Assembly (NCBI RefSeq): GCF_026262505.1
Contig: NC_067203.1
Location: forward strand, 23,541,411-23,605,410
Source: Trichomonas vaginalis G3
Taxonomy: Eukaryota; Parabasalia; Trichomonadida; Trichomonadidae
Direction: 5' to 3'
DNA: 64,000 nt
Under the pieces are notes generated by a model that was not told the DNA's origin, made no database searches, and saw nothing but the letters and a program-made list of their open reading frames with translations. Positions 8,695-19,079 of the stretch are shown in pieces (within the stretch, counting starts at the first letter, position 1; each line of letters opens with the position of its first letter). The position numbers and the translations under genes were made by a program.

Positions 8695-9513
8695 ATGAAT
8701 TTTACAAAACCACCGTTACCGTTCTTTGGAAATAAGAGTAGATGTAAAGATATTATATTGAGAGAACTTAAGAAACTACCGAATGGTCTAACATTTGTAG
8801 ATTTGTTCGGTGGAAGTTTCTATATATCCCATTTGTGCCATACAATATTCCCAGACTCAAAGATTATATGCAATGACTTCGACAACTATATGGACCGTCT
8901 CAAACATATACCAGACACAAACAATATATTGAAAGAGTTAAAAGAAAAGATACCTATAGGTAAGATGGAACGTATACCATTAGATAAGAAAAATATTGTG
9001 AGAGAGGTTTTGAAAAAAGCAGAATATATAGACTGGGATAGCATATCTGCTAGACTATTATATAGTGGTTCTATAAGAGTTCATGACATTGAAACACTTA
9101 TGTCAAAAGTTTTATATCTTAACTATACAAATGTTTTCAAAGAGGACATAGAAAAATATATTGAGGGTATAGAGTTTGTGAGATGTTATTGGACAGAGTT
9201 GTATGAAAAATATAAAGACAAGGAAAATGTTTTCTTTATAGTGGACCCGCCGTTCTTTAACACATGGGATTTTCAATACCAAGTAGACTGGACTTTGAGA
9301 GACTCTTTAGAAACTTTAGACGTTTTACATAACCATCCATGCTTTTACTTTACATCCGATAAAAGTGGTTTGGAAACCGTTATGAGATGGTTAGAGGACA
9401 TACATGACTATGAGTTTAGATATGACAAGATAGAATATGAGAGAGGTCCTATAAACCGGAGAAAGTGTCATAACAAAGAAATTTTATTAGTAAGTAAATG
9501 TGGTTTGAAATAG
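8695..9513 (+). CDS. D12-class N6-adenine DNA methyltransferase (Polinton-borne)
   Basis: 272 residues, apparently open throughout. Motifs in order: PFFGNKSR near residue 9 (the P-F-x-G-x-K substrate/SAM loop of Dam-like enzymes); FVDLFGGSF near 33 (SAM-binding motif I); an acidic CNDFD near 60; and VDPPFF near 180 (catalytic DPPY-type motif IV, Phe in place of Tyr). D12 enzymes transfer methyl to adenine N6. Trichomonas vaginalis has abundant 6mA and its adenine methyltransferases are known to be related to Maverick copies. This is the leftmost gene, 204 bp inside the terminal repeat, reading inward. Confidence 0.88.
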   Translation: MNFTKPPLPFFGNKSRCKDIILRELKKLPNGLTFVDLFGGSFYISHLCHTIFPDSKIICNDFDNYMDRLKHIPDTNNILKELKEKIPIGKMERIPLDKKNIVREVLKKAEYIDWDSISARLLYSGSIRVHDIETLMSKVLYLNYTNVFKEDIEKYIEGIEFVRCYWTELYEKYKDKENVFFIVDPPFFNTWDFQYQVDWTLRDSLETLDVLHNHPCFYFTSDKSGLETVMRWLEDIHDYEFRYDKIEYERGPINRRKCHNKEILLVSKCGLK

Positions 9514-9632
9514 GACTACTTGTTTTAGGTTTTTTCCATTGTGTCATTTATTTATTTGACGTGGCAGAAAAGTACAGAGAATATGAAGAAACCAATGCTG
9601 CAAATGTTCAGTATATGTACTCGTAAGAGATA

Positions 9633-9649
9633 TTTTTATCTAATATTAA
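9633..9649 (+). promoter_or_regulatory. TTTTTATC start-proximal motif
   Basis: TTTTTATC-TAATATTAA sits immediately before the ATG at 9650. Near-identical 'TTTT(T)A(T/C)C + 6-10 nt + ATG' strings precede several genes of this element (10028, 11136, 13514, 13935, 14108 on +; 25186, 30038, 33392 on -), suggesting a common element promoter. Confidence 0.45.
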
Positions 9650-9907
9650 ATGGACGCACAGAACTTAGCGAATGCACAGCAACCTGGACAACCAAACCCA
9701 GAGAATATTCCAAATGAAGTTAGAATACAAACTGCAATGGCAAACTATGGTCAAGTGCCAACAGATGTACAAATGCAAACTGCCATGTCAAATGACGCTG
9801 CGTTAGGTTTGCCACCATGGTATGCAAATATGAGATGGAAAGAGTTTTATACAAACCCTGAAGTGGATATAAACAACTTTATGCAGATGACGCGAAACAG
9901 GAGTTGA
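9650..9907 (+). CDS. Small Polinton protein, unrecognised
   Basis: 85 residues, Gln/Asn/Pro-rich. It has an internal repeat: 'EVRIQTAMANYGQVPTD' is echoed by 'DVQMQTAMSNDAALGLP'. It ends NPEVDINNFMQMTRNRS. It lies between the methyltransferase and a pVI-like remnant, on the same strand. I do not recognise the family; a short structural or packaging protein is possible. Confidence 0.5.
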   Translation: MDAQNLANAQQPGQPNPENIPNEVRIQTAMANYGQVPTDVQMQTAMSNDAALGLPPWYANMRWKEFYTNPEVDINNFMQMTRNRS

Positions 9908-10027
9908 CCCAGAATATGTTTTCTACCAGAGGAGAAACAGAATGTATGAGCTCAGTTAAAGAATGCTATGGAACTCAACAGGAAACGTAAGAGACTAGGC
10001 GGACATTAGATTTTTACATATAGTAAA

Positions 10028-10269
10028 ATGGGTTTCTTCAGTAGTATTGGAAACTTCTTTCGAAATGTTGGAAGAGGTATATGGAATGGAAAAAATCTGT
10101 CGGAAGAGGAATTTGGAACGGTGTCAAAAATATTGGTAAAGAGTAGGTCAGTTCGTTGGTATTATACCTAAAGACCCTGAACCAGAAGAACAAGCTCCTG
10201 TTATACAACAGCCTGAACCTGCACCACAGTCTAGTTGGCAACCAAATCCAACACCTCAACCGTATTAAA
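10028..10269 (+). pseudogene. pVI-like minor capsid gene remains
   Basis: Starts MGFFSSIGNFFRNVGRGIWN, an amphipathic Gly/Phe/Trp-rich helix of the adenovirus pVI type. A Pro/Gln-rich tail follows. Similar starts occur at 13514 and at 43506 and 43978 in the second element. A TTTTTACA motif precedes the ATG. The copy is broken. Confidence 0.45.
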
Positions 10270-10272
10270 AAA

Positions 10273-11117
10273 TTATATTTTTACCGTTCGATAGTAGTTG
10301 TATATGAAACTAAGTTCTAAGTAAAACGCATGGTATAATGGAATTATTCTTTTTCTTCCATCTGTAGTAAACCATACTTGAAAGTCTGAAATACTTCCAC
10401 TTGGTGGTTCGTATAACTTTGTAGGTTTTTCGTAAAAGTCATTTGCCAAGCATAAGAAAGAGTTTTGGGCGCCAGAAAATGAAGCATGAACAATAATAGC
10501 ATCTTGGTCGAAAACATTTTCATATGTTCCATTAGGGTTTTCGACTTCATAAAAGTCTGGGTGTACTGGATATGCTGCAGGCTGATTTAACATCCTCATA
10601 AATCTATACCATGCCAAGTTGTTATATTTTGTAGAAATATAAACGTTTTCTCCAAGGTCTTCTATTTTATTGATTTTAACAGTTGCATTTTTCCTGTCAT
10701 AAATAATATCGAGATGGTACTCTCCCTCGTCAATGTTATACTGGTTTGCATATTCGATATAGATATCGTTTATTTTTTCTTGAAAAGCTTGAAGAGTTGT
10801 TTCTAAGTTTACAAGCAAACTAACTTGTAAAAGTTTTCCCTGTTCAAATTTCTCATACATACGTTTTTCTTTGTTATAGTATCTAACTTCAAAACCGACC
10901 GTAAATGGGAAACCATGTATGGCTTCTGAAATGAACTTCATTCTACGAAAGCCAATAGCTTTTGACAGATGGGTCTCTAACCATCTAATGGGTAGTCAAA
11001 ACGATAGCCTTCATGCTTTACGGTCTCTGTCTCAAACTTTTGACCGACATTAGTAAAAAGTTCATCTAATGGTTTAGTTGTAGCAACTCTTGAATTTTCT
11101 TTTTCTATTGAAAGCAT
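10273..11117 (-). pseudogene. Unrecognised Polinton gene, copy 1
   Basis: The largest open part (10273-10941) gives 222 residues with the block VFDQDAIIVHASFSGAQNSF, then LCLANDFYEKPTKLYEPPSG and SDFQVWFTT. The same block recurs in 17007-17860 of this element (NVFDPQNVMCHASFSSSNNS, SDFQVWFTT), so this is a two-member family. The HASFS..NSFLC pattern looks like a beta-rich structural protein, but I do not recognise it. It is divergent from the fibre gene, sharing an 18-bp spacer. Broken. Confidence 0.5.
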
Positions 11118-11135
11118 ATTTTATCTAGAATAAAA
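11118..11135. promoter_or_regulatory. Divergent promoter spacer with TTTTATC motif
   Basis: Only 18 bp (ATTTTATCTAGAATAAAA) lie between the start of the 10273-11117 gene (-) and the fibre gene (+). They contain the recurring TTTTATC motif. Confidence 0.4.
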
Positions 11136-12540
11136 ATGTCGAAAGATATTGCTTCCATGAGAGAAATACAACACAACCGACAACTCATTATGCAAGCTCT
11201 AAATAAGAACACAACAAACTTTTCAAACTATTCTAAGATATCTGAGTCATTGAAAGAAGGAAACTTAAAAACTGACATTAAACCAATGACAGATAGTTTC
11301 TATTCAAGACAAGAAGAACAATACTGTCTGTATAAATCCAACAAAAGGAACTTTAAACGAGAAACCTATAAATGAACTTCTTTTGAAAGCAGATGTTGAC
11401 AACAAAGCTGACAAAGAATATGTAGACGATGCAATAGCAAAAGAAGAAGAAAGAGCTAACAATGCTTATGCAACAAAAGAACATACTCATCCTGAACTAG
11501 CAGACAAAACATATGTTGACAATAAAATGTCAAGTGAAGTGACAAGAGCTGAAAACGAATATTCTAAAAAGACTCATACACATTCTATATCTGAAATAAC
11601 AGACTTAAACGTTAGCCTTGAAAATAAAGCAGATAAAGAACTTGTGGCTAGTGTGTTAGAGAAGAAAGCAGATAAGGAATATGTGGATGAAAAAGATAAA
11701 GAAATTATAGAAAGGGTTGACTGGTATCATGAACGGACATCGAAGATTTTAAAAACTAAAGCCGATACAGGATGGGTTTCAGGATGTTTAGACCTTAAAG
11801 CAGATAAAACTTATGTTAACGATGAGTTAGAGAAGAAAGCAGACAAGAACCATACACATACAAGTTTTACAACTGTTGCTATAGAAAGTATTGAAGGAAC
11901 GGTTGAAGGAACTGGTGGGGATGCATTATATTGTAAACCTCCTAACTTTCCACAAGGTTTAACATCGGATGACGACATAACGACGATGAAAAACATTAGA
12001 TGTAAAGATGTTTATGTCATGAAGGATGAACATAATATTAAATTCACTGCTCAAGATTTATATGACAAGAAAGCAGACAAAACAGAGCTTCAAACATTAA
12101 AGACAGAAATGCTTCAAACATTATATCCTATAGGCTCTATTTATACGTCAATGAATTCAACAAATCCAGCAACAGTTTTAGGTTTTGGAACTTGGACTCA
12201 AATAGTCGACAGGTTTTGTATTGTGCAAACTCTTCAAAGGAAACAGGTGGAAGTAAAACGATTTCAGGTGAAAATTTACCTGCACACAGTCACTACATAG
12301 ATTTAAGTACATCTCAAGCAGGTTGGCATAAGCATAGATATTGGGATTGGTCAGCAATGACAAAAGGTAAAGGATATGATGTTAAAGACAACGTTAAGTT
12401 TGCTATAAATTGTTACTGGAGTAACACTGAGGGAGGAGGAAACCATACACATCGCGTTTCGGGATATACGCAAAACGGGACAAAGTAAAGACTACATGCC
12501 ACCTTACATGACAGTTTACGCATGGTATAGAAATGCTTAG
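11136..12540 (+). pseudogene. Fibre gene with phage-type collar end, element 1
   Basis: The N-terminal part is helical, followed by several 'KADKEYVDxxL' heptad-like repeats (about 11390-11860) that should form a trimeric coiled coil. The end has the tail-collar signature LYPIGSIYTSMNSTNPATVL, then FGTWTQI, then an aromatic and His/Gly-rich tip (AHSHYI, GNHTHRV) and DYMPPY. This is the arrangement of phage short-tail-fibre and collar proteins and would make a receptor-binding spike on a capsid vertex. Its stop overlaps the integrase stop on the other strand (shared TTAG). Its core is about 93% identical in DNA to the fibre of the second element. Broken, few breaks. Confidence 0.75.
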
Positions 12541-13497
12541 TCGTCATTTTCAACTTCTTTAGCATATTCGTCAGGAGTTGTCTTATATTTGTTAGGAACT
12601 GTCTTTGAAAGTATACCACCTTGAACTTTGACAAGTTTGAAACGAGGTCTGACAATAGTAGTTTTATCTTCTGCTTGCAGTGTGTACATTTTGCCATGTT
12701 TGCCTAAAACTTCATAATATTCTCTTGTATACTTTCTTCTATTTTTACGAACACGAATGTGAGTACCTGTCGGGTTCCCATTGTTGTCATAGTCAATAGT
12801 ATTTTCATATGGGTCGCGTTTAGGTATTTCTATTTTTACTTTGTCACCTTTCTGAAGTTTGAAGCCCGGCATTCTTTCTTGTTTGTCTCTTTTGACTAAA
12901 TTATTAAATATATAGTCTTTCTCTAAGTCAGGGTTGTTTTTCATTTCTTCGGGGGAGTGGTTTCCCAAACCTTTTTGTTTACGGCTATTGTAAATATTTA
13001 AAACTTGTCTCATCTTTGCCATGGAGAAGTGTCTATATTTGTCGTCATATGACATTTCATTTGCTTCACCACCTTGTGGTTGGTTTAAGTCTCTTAACAT
13101 TTTTATACAACCGTCAATGACACCAAGAGCAGAATGGTTTTGGTCGACAATGAAATATTGGTTTACATTTTTTGAACGCAGATAGTTTTTTACATCATCT
13201 GATTTGAAAGAACTTTCACAGTCAGATGTCAGTTTTGTTGGATGGTATTTGTCAACGAATATTGTCAAAGCAGTTTTCACATCTAAAATATTTTTGGACC
13301 ATAATGGTATGGCTTCACAGTATCTTGTGTTTTGACCAACAAATATTAACCAGTATGGTGGTCCATCTTCTCTATACCTCGGAATGTTTTCCAAGATATC
13401 CATAAACCAAGCATTTGTGTGTTGAACTAAAGATTTTTACCATGAGTGCTTTCTTTGTCGCTTTAGAAACATAGGGGTCCTTGTTTGGATTCGTCAT
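12537..13497 (-). pseudogene. Retroviral-type integrase (c-integrase) of element 1
   Basis: The open part (12537-13403) covers the DDE core: 'YWLIFVGQNTRYCEAIPLWS' with the surrounding Asp, 'KLTSDCESSFKSDDVKNYL' (second Asp), and 'QNHSALGVIDGCIKMLRDL' (region of the Glu). A C-terminal SH3-like basic strand set follows (KGDKVKIEIPKRD ... YTREYYEVLGKHGKMYTL). Polinton integrases cut and join element ends, giving 6-bp duplications. It starts back to back with the pVI-like gene at 13514. Confidence 0.85.
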
Positions 13498-13513
13498 TTT
13501 TATCCTATAAGAA
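13498..13513. promoter_or_regulatory. 16-bp divergent promoter spacer (integrase / pVI-like)
   Basis: TTTTATCCTATAAGAA separates two divergent ATGs and contains the recurring TTTTATC motif. Confidence 0.4.
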
Positions 13514-13915
13514 ATGGGTTTATTTGGCGCATTAGCAGGAGTCGCATCCAGATTTTTGCCCGCAGTGGGAACAATAGCTAGAGGTGTATTTGGAGTTGGA
13601 AGGAAGATTTTGAGTACATTAGGTATACTTAAAGAGAAAGCACAACCTATTATACAAACTGTACAGAAAGGTTGGGATGTAGCACGAGATGCAACAAATC
13701 TTATTCCAAATCCTGAAACAAGAGGAAAAGTTCAAGGATGGATGGACAATGTAGGAAGACAAGCAGGAAACTATTATAACAAAGCAAATGACTACTATAA
13801 CCAAGCAGGACACTATATGGACCAAGGTGAAAGATTCTTTAACAGAGGATATAACCATGCACAACAGTGGGTAAACAATAACCAACCGCAACCACCTCAA
13901 ACGTGGGGAATGTAA
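13514..13915 (+). CDS. pVI-like membrane-active minor capsid protein
   Basis: 133 residues, open. An N-terminal amphipathic/hydrophobic stretch rich in Gly, Ala, Val and Phe (MGLFGALAGVASRFLPAVGT) resembles the membrane-lytic helix of adenovirus pVI. Basic helices and a Tyr/Asn/Gln-rich tail follow (about 80-130: NYYNKANDYYNQAGHYMDQ) with short repeats, then a PQPPQTWGM end. In Polintons such proteins line the capsid interior and may help membrane passage. The call rests on composition and position rather than a firm motif. Confidence 0.5.
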   Translation: MGLFGALAGVASRFLPAVGTIARGVFGVGRKILSTLGILKEKAQPIIQTVQKGWDVARDATNLIPNPETRGKVQGWMDNVGRQAGNYYNKANDYYNQAGHYMDQGERFFNRGYNHAQQWVNNNQPQPPQTWGM

Positions 13916-13934
13916 AATTTTTTACTGAGATGAA

Positions 13935-14072
13935 ATGAACAATACAGCATTGAGACAAATGGGTTCAAGATGGATTTGTCGGCTTCCAGCAGTTACACAA
14001 CGTGTTTGTCAAGTTCTTCCTATACCTCAGGAAGTTTTAGACCGACTTAAAAAACAACAACAACCAGTTTGA
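13935..14072 (+). CDS. Small basic Polinton protein
   Basis: 45 residues starting MNNTALRQMGSRWICR, Arg/Pro/Gln-rich. It is preceded by TTTTTTACTGAGATGAA, a sequence repeated exactly before the ATG at 14108. It could be a small core protein; unrecognised. Confidence 0.35.
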   Translation: MNNTALRQMGSRWICRLPAVTQRVCQVLPIPQEVLDRLKKQQQPV

Positions 14073-14107
14073 AAACAAACCAAACTAAAATTTTTTACTG
14101 AGATGAA

Positions 14108-14689
14108 ATGACCGAAGAAGTTGAAACGGTAGATTTGACACCACAAACAAAAAGTTCAGAACCATTGTCAAAACCTGTCAAAGAACTTACAGATGAAGAG
14201 AAAATTCAATAATAGAAAGTGCCAGGTCTGGAAATACAAACCCTAACTACAAAGTCACTTTTCATAAAAATGGAACGGCTAGTATCTCAAAAAAGAAACA
14301 GACTCTCACAAAAAAATATTGAGTCTGAAGGAGCTTTCGAGACAACAGATGGAAAAGTTTACTTCACTGACCAACAGTTCATTATAGAACATCTCATTGA
14401 CTTAGAGTCGAAATATTCTAAACTTTACAACAAACACAAAAAGTTGAAAGGAAAACAAAAACAAATGGCATATGATATTTATGAAGATGTTGACGACACA
14501 ACTGTTCCTGCAAGTGAAGTAAAGTCAGAGAAACCGAAAAGTGACGAAAAACCGATAGAAGAAGAAAAACCAAAAACTGAAGATAAACCAAAACCAAAGT
14601 TTAGTTTGGAAACTAAACCAAGTCAACCTTCATTAGCTGGTATGGGTTGGCGTCAAAGACTTATGGCAGCAGGCGGTTATGTAAAGTAA
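14108..14689 (+). pseudogene. Charged Polinton gene, unrecognised
   Basis: Acidic Thr/Glu start (MTEEVETVDLTPQTK), a central helical part (EHLIDLESKYSKLYNKHKKL), a Glu/Lys/Pro-rich low-complexity tail, and the end GMGWRQRLMAAGGYVK. The layout suggests a disordered scaffold or core protein. Same promoter-like leader as 13935. Broken. Confidence 0.4.
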
Positions 14690-14733
14690 AGAAAAAATAT
14701 TTTTTTCTTTTTTATAAAAATGCCCCATATAGA

Positions 14734-16860
14734 ATGGATAGAAAATCTGCTAGAATAAAAGCAGAGTTGCAAAGATATGGTTGGAGAGTTTCGAAGAAGT
14801 TTAAATATAGGAAGGGAAGACCCATAAAAGTCTATGACAAATTGTCTGGTCTTCGCTACGAAATGGATTTGGAAACAGCACGTGCAAATTATCCAACAGA
14901 CTAGAGAGGTTAGAAGAAGAACGTCTTATGGACATGCCTTTCGATGTTAGTGAACCTCAAGTTGAAGGACACGACGGCTTTGCCAGATTCTACTGGAAAC
15001 ATGACGAACAATTGCATCCTTTGAGAAGGAAAAAAGGTAGTGCAGAGGATGGTCATGCTCCCATGGAAAGAACAAGATATGCATATGAAAAGTATCGTGA
15101 AGTTAGAAGTCAAATTACATCTGGTCGAACCTTTACAGTAAACTTTGACGAAGGAAAGAACAAAGAAGGCTTCATGGGTGTACTTGCTGCCATACAAGAC
15201 GGAAATAGAAAGGACACAATCTCAGATTGACCATAACAGATTTGGATGGTCACATTTACTATGCAAATGGCAATGAACAAACAGCTGCAAAACTTCTTGA
15301 CGCTTTCAAGACTACAAAGAGAGAACAAATGGTTGACTCCGACTCAGACATTTTGAATGCAATTGAAGGAATTGCAAGTGTCAAGTTCGAATGGTACCAA
15401 CCTAACCCTCAAGCAGTCAACACATGCTGGATACTTCCCTTCATAAATAAGTCTGACATTGACTTGACAAGGTATGGAATTTACAATTCAATTGAAACAA
15501 TTGTCAATGAACCTTGTATTCTTACATGTCTCAGGAACTCTGGTCTTGTTACAGATGAGAAGATGAAGTATCTTGAGTCATGTGTGAAGACAAGGTACAT
15601 TCTCAGAGGTCAATTGGCAAAAATTGCACCGTTGGCAAATGTCAATATCCGAGTCAACATACCTACAGCTAAAGGTTCTTCACATGACGACTATGTTGTT
15701 GAGTTCAATTTACCATGGTTGAAGATTGTAATTGTCCACAACCACTTCATGTTGAACGAAAGTTACAAACCCATTGTTCGGAAAAGGCAAGTGCAACATT
15801 GTCAGAGCTGTAAACATTCTTTTCGAGAAAGGTTTGTTGGAACCAATTCCAGATGACAAGCTGACAGAAACTTTTGTACCAAAGACGAAACAAACTTTTC
15901 ATTGTTAGCAAGACCAAAAGTTGTTCCAGACAAAGTTCTAGTACAAAAGAAGTACACAATTCCACAAGGAGTTGGATTGTTCGGATACCAACCTGAACCA
16001 GAAGAACTTCAATGAGGTTGCAAGAACTTCAAGATGCTATAAACAAACTTCCATTGAGACATCCAATTGACGTCAAATTGTATTGGAGAGCATCTGAGTT
16101 AGGTCAGAAGGTTTTATATGAAACAGGTTGCTTCGACGATGTTTATGAGATAACAGGAGAAGTTTCTCAGAAGATAAGAGACTCACTTGAATTTCCACAA
16201 ACTGGACCAATTGGTTGCGACAAGTTCGACTCAGATGAAAAGATATACTATGTCGACCTTAACGCTGCATACATGAGGTTTGTCCAATATATTCCGACTG
16301 GAATTCCAAACGAAGATGGTGAGTTCCCGGGAAGGAACTTACAGTTGGAAAAGTCATACAACAACTGTATGATATTAGGAAAGCTTCAAACCCCAAACTT
16401 GCAATGACACTCAAATTGCTTATGAATTCGACATGGGATATTCCATTAAGAAACCTCAAGAGATGAAGAGTAAACATTATGAGAAGGTCGACAACTTTGT
16501 TGAAAGGTTTTCTCCTTTTGTTTTGAAGTACGAATTCACTCAAGGTCAAAGTGGCTTAGTACCACATTAAAACCTATTGTCGAACATTGGTCTTACCCTC
16601 AGTTCGCAAAGGCAGTCCTTGACAACTACAACAAATTCTTCTCCGAAGTCAAATCGAAAGTTGTGGTTTACTATGAGAACATTGACGCACTCATGACGAA
16701 CGAAGAAGGCTATAACAAACTCATTGAAATGGGAATGGTCGGTGAAAAGATGGGTCAATTCAAATTGGACAAAATTTTCACCGAAGTTCATGTCCTCTCC
16801 AAGCGTAAGTACTGGGGCATACTTGAAGACGGCACAGAAATAAAACATTGCATGAAGTAA
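14734..16860 (+). pseudogene. Protein-primed DNA polymerase B remains
   Basis: A run of co-oriented coding segments with pPolB landmarks. They include an exonuclease-side region (DLTRYGIYNSIETIVNEPCI) and palm motif A (YYVDLNAAYM at about 16250, matching D-L-N-x-x-Y). A motif-C region (VVYYENIDALM at about 16665) and a downstream KRKYWG like the 'KxY' thumb motif follow. Polintons use this enzyme for protein-primed replication from their terminal repeats. The stretch is shorter than a full pPolB (usually over 1,000 residues), so this is a reduced and broken copy with several breaks. Confidence 0.75.
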
Positions 16861-17006
16861 AAATTTATTTTAAAAAAGTGACATTTTTTATTTTATTTGA
16901 AATGTACGCTGAGTTTGTTGGAGAAGACCGTTGGGAAACTTGTTTGTTAGATGAGAAATATGAAATGGCATACCATTTTTAAAACAATATATTTTACATA
17001 TATTAA

Positions 17007-17860
17007 ATGCTTCAGGTTGAAAACAAAGAACAAAAGTAGCAGATACAAAACCGTTAGACTATATCTTTACAAATGCTGGTAGGACTATTTCAGATGAAGA
17101 AATTTCATCCCGAGTATACAGGTTTGACTATCCAATTCGTTGGCTTCAAAGTCCTTCAGATGCAAAGGCAATAGGATTTAGAAGAGTTTTGTTTCAAATA
17201 GAACTAACGCATTTATGTTCGCAGTATATTTTCATGGGCAGTATAAAGGTTCTGATGGTCTAATAGACAAATTTGACGAAATGAGAATCTTTACAGTTCG
17301 TTCAGACGAAAGTCTGAGAAAACTCTAAATGACTTTCAAACTCAAATGAACAAATTTATTGGAATTTCAAGAAAAATACGACTCTTTACTAAATGAACAT
17401 ACTATCTGAAACTAGAATATGACAAGATGAACTCCACCGTTTCATTTCAAAAGATTGAAATTAACCCTCCAAGAGATACAGAGTTTTTATTTTGGAAAGT
17501 AGACAAACGTTCTTGGGCACAATTTCTTCGGTTACTAAACCAGAACGAACCATTACCACCAGATGGTCCATTTAAATTTATACTTCCACCAGCAGATTTG
17601 ACAGTTTATAGAAACGTGTTTGACCCTCAAAATGTTATGTGTCATGCAAGTTTCAGTTCAAGCAACAATAGTTTTCTATGTATTGGTAAGGACTTTTATG
17701 ACTTTGCTTCTAAATTCTACGAACCACCTAGTAACAGTTTTCTCTGACTTTCAAGTTTGGTTCACAACAAATGGTGTGCAACATATATTCCATTGTACTA
17801 TGACTTTTATCTCGAATTGTCTTTCATATATAACTACGGAAAAGTGCTGAAAAAGTATTG
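17007..17860 (+). pseudogene. Unrecognised Polinton gene, copy 2
   Basis: Relative of 10273-11117. It shares the leader (DTKPLDELF versus a similar string here), CHASFSSSNNSFLCIGKDFY and YEPPSNS, then SDFQVWFTT. It lies on the opposite strand, about 6 kb away, with the fibre, integrase and polymerase between the two. More decayed than copy 1, with several breaks. Confidence 0.5.
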
Positions 17861-17974
17861 AATGTGAAGATATTAGAAAATAACATTTTTTCTAACATCG
17901 TAGAAAACTCATGAAAACAATTTATTTTTGACACTTTCACAAAAACATAAAAAAGTGAAGTTAAACGTTAAGGT

Positions 17975-18312
17975 TTACTGAACTGGTTGGATGTCGCCTT
18001 CACAGGTTATGTACGGCTGACCCGAGAAGTGGAACAGTGCTCTGAGAATTTGTATAATTCGTGGAATTGGACTCTCTCTGTTTGGAAGTAGTATCCAAGG
18101 ACGCTTGGCAAAGAACTTGAGAAGAGCTTCTTTCTTTGCTTGCTTTATGCCATCGTAGGCTGTCCCGTCTGGTATTTGAATTGGAATTCCAGTCGAAATC
18201 TCGAGAGTCAAGGCAGCCCTTCCAAATAGTGGTGAACTTGACCTTGGCTTCATGACCTTGCGCAAGTACTGCTTAACAAGCTCGTTAATTTAAATTAGGT
18301 AAACTGCCTCAT
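17975..18312 (-). pseudogene. Unrecognised Polinton coding remnant
   Basis: The open part (17975-18265) reads SSPLFGRAALTLEISTGIPI, QIPDGTAYDGIKQAKKEALL, then RPWILLPNRESPIPRIIQIL. It is clearly coding-like in composition and more GC-rich than the flanks, but I do not recognise it. Upstream it runs toward the 22-bp repeat array. Confidence 0.35.
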
Positions 18313-18342
18313 CTAATGGCTCGATGTTGTCCATTGCACTGC

Positions 18343-18715
18343 TTCAGAACAATACTTGTACTTTTTCAGAACAATACTTGCACTGCTTCAGAACAATACT
18401 TGTACTTTTTCAGAACAAGACTTGCACTGCTTCAGAACAATACTTGTACTTTTTCAGAACAATACTTGTACTTTTTCAGAACAAATTTCCCGTAAAAGCT
18501 CTCAATTTGTGAGAAAAATTTTCTGTTTCAGAACAATACTTGTACTTTTTTCAGAACAATACTTGTACTTTTCAGAACAATACTTGCACTGCTTCAGAAC
18601 AATACTTGTACTTTTTCAGAAACAATACTTGCACTGCTTCAGAACAATACTTGTACTTTTTCAGAACAAGACTTGCACTGCTTCAGAACAATATTTGTAC
18701 TGTTTCAAGACAATG
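18343..18715 (+). repeat. 22-bp tandem array, about 16 copies
   Basis: The unit is TTCAGAACAATACTTGTACTTT, alternating with a TTGCACTGC version. One interruption lies at 18483-18527. It is open in more than one frame because units differ by only a base or two, so frame-based products here are not evidence of a protein. Confidence 0.8.
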
Positions 18716-18968
18716 TCCGGACGTACCACCAACCCAGTCCATTCCCAAACCAGAGGAACCTAAAGCACCACAACAGTCTCATCAGCCTATGCCTTACTTC
18801 CCCAACCCTTGGATGTTCCAGCAAGCTCCACCCCAGCAATTCCAATCTCAATCCAAATCGAAGAGAGACCAAGAGTTCGAAGAAGGTCTGAACCGTTTAC
18901 GCAAAGAGTATGCTACAGCTCCAATTGAGAGAAAGTTGTTCCCGGACCAAAAATATAATTTAGGGTAG
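18716..18968 (+). pseudogene. Pro/Gln-rich protein C-terminus after the array
   Basis: Following the array, the frame gives a Pro/Gln-rich stretch (PKPEEPKAPQQSHQPMPYFP) and ends SKSKRDQEFEEGLNRLRKEY, ATAPIERKLFPDQKYNLG. The charged helical end looks coding. The 5' part of the gene is either the repeat itself or lost. Confidence 0.35.
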
Positions 18969-19070
18969 AAGGTGAGATCTCACCTGTTTTTTCACCTGTT
19001 TTCTACCCTCTTGAATTTTCATGAATTTCCTTAAGATAGAAAAAATATAATTTAGTTTTATTTTTTTATT
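18968..19070 (+). repeat. GTGAGATCTCAC module, copy 1
   Basis: AGGTGAGATCTCACCTG palindrome, then TTTTTTCACCTG, CTCTTGAATTTTCATGAATT, an AATAAAG/TTAGTTTTATTTT tract and TTTTGTATGTAAAG. The same string recurs at 19649, 20083 (variant), 21178, 22238 and 63831, usually just upstream of a small gene. Confidence 0.7.
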
Positions 19071-19079
19071 TTGTATGTA

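Noticed and set aside
8695-13915. Bacterial prophage contamination (Dam-like enzyme, tail-collar fibre)
   Set aside because: The same unit has retroviral-type integrase, protein-primed polymerase, Polinton-type ATPase and capsid genes, with a 6-bp target duplication in host DNA. No ribosome-binding sites are seen.
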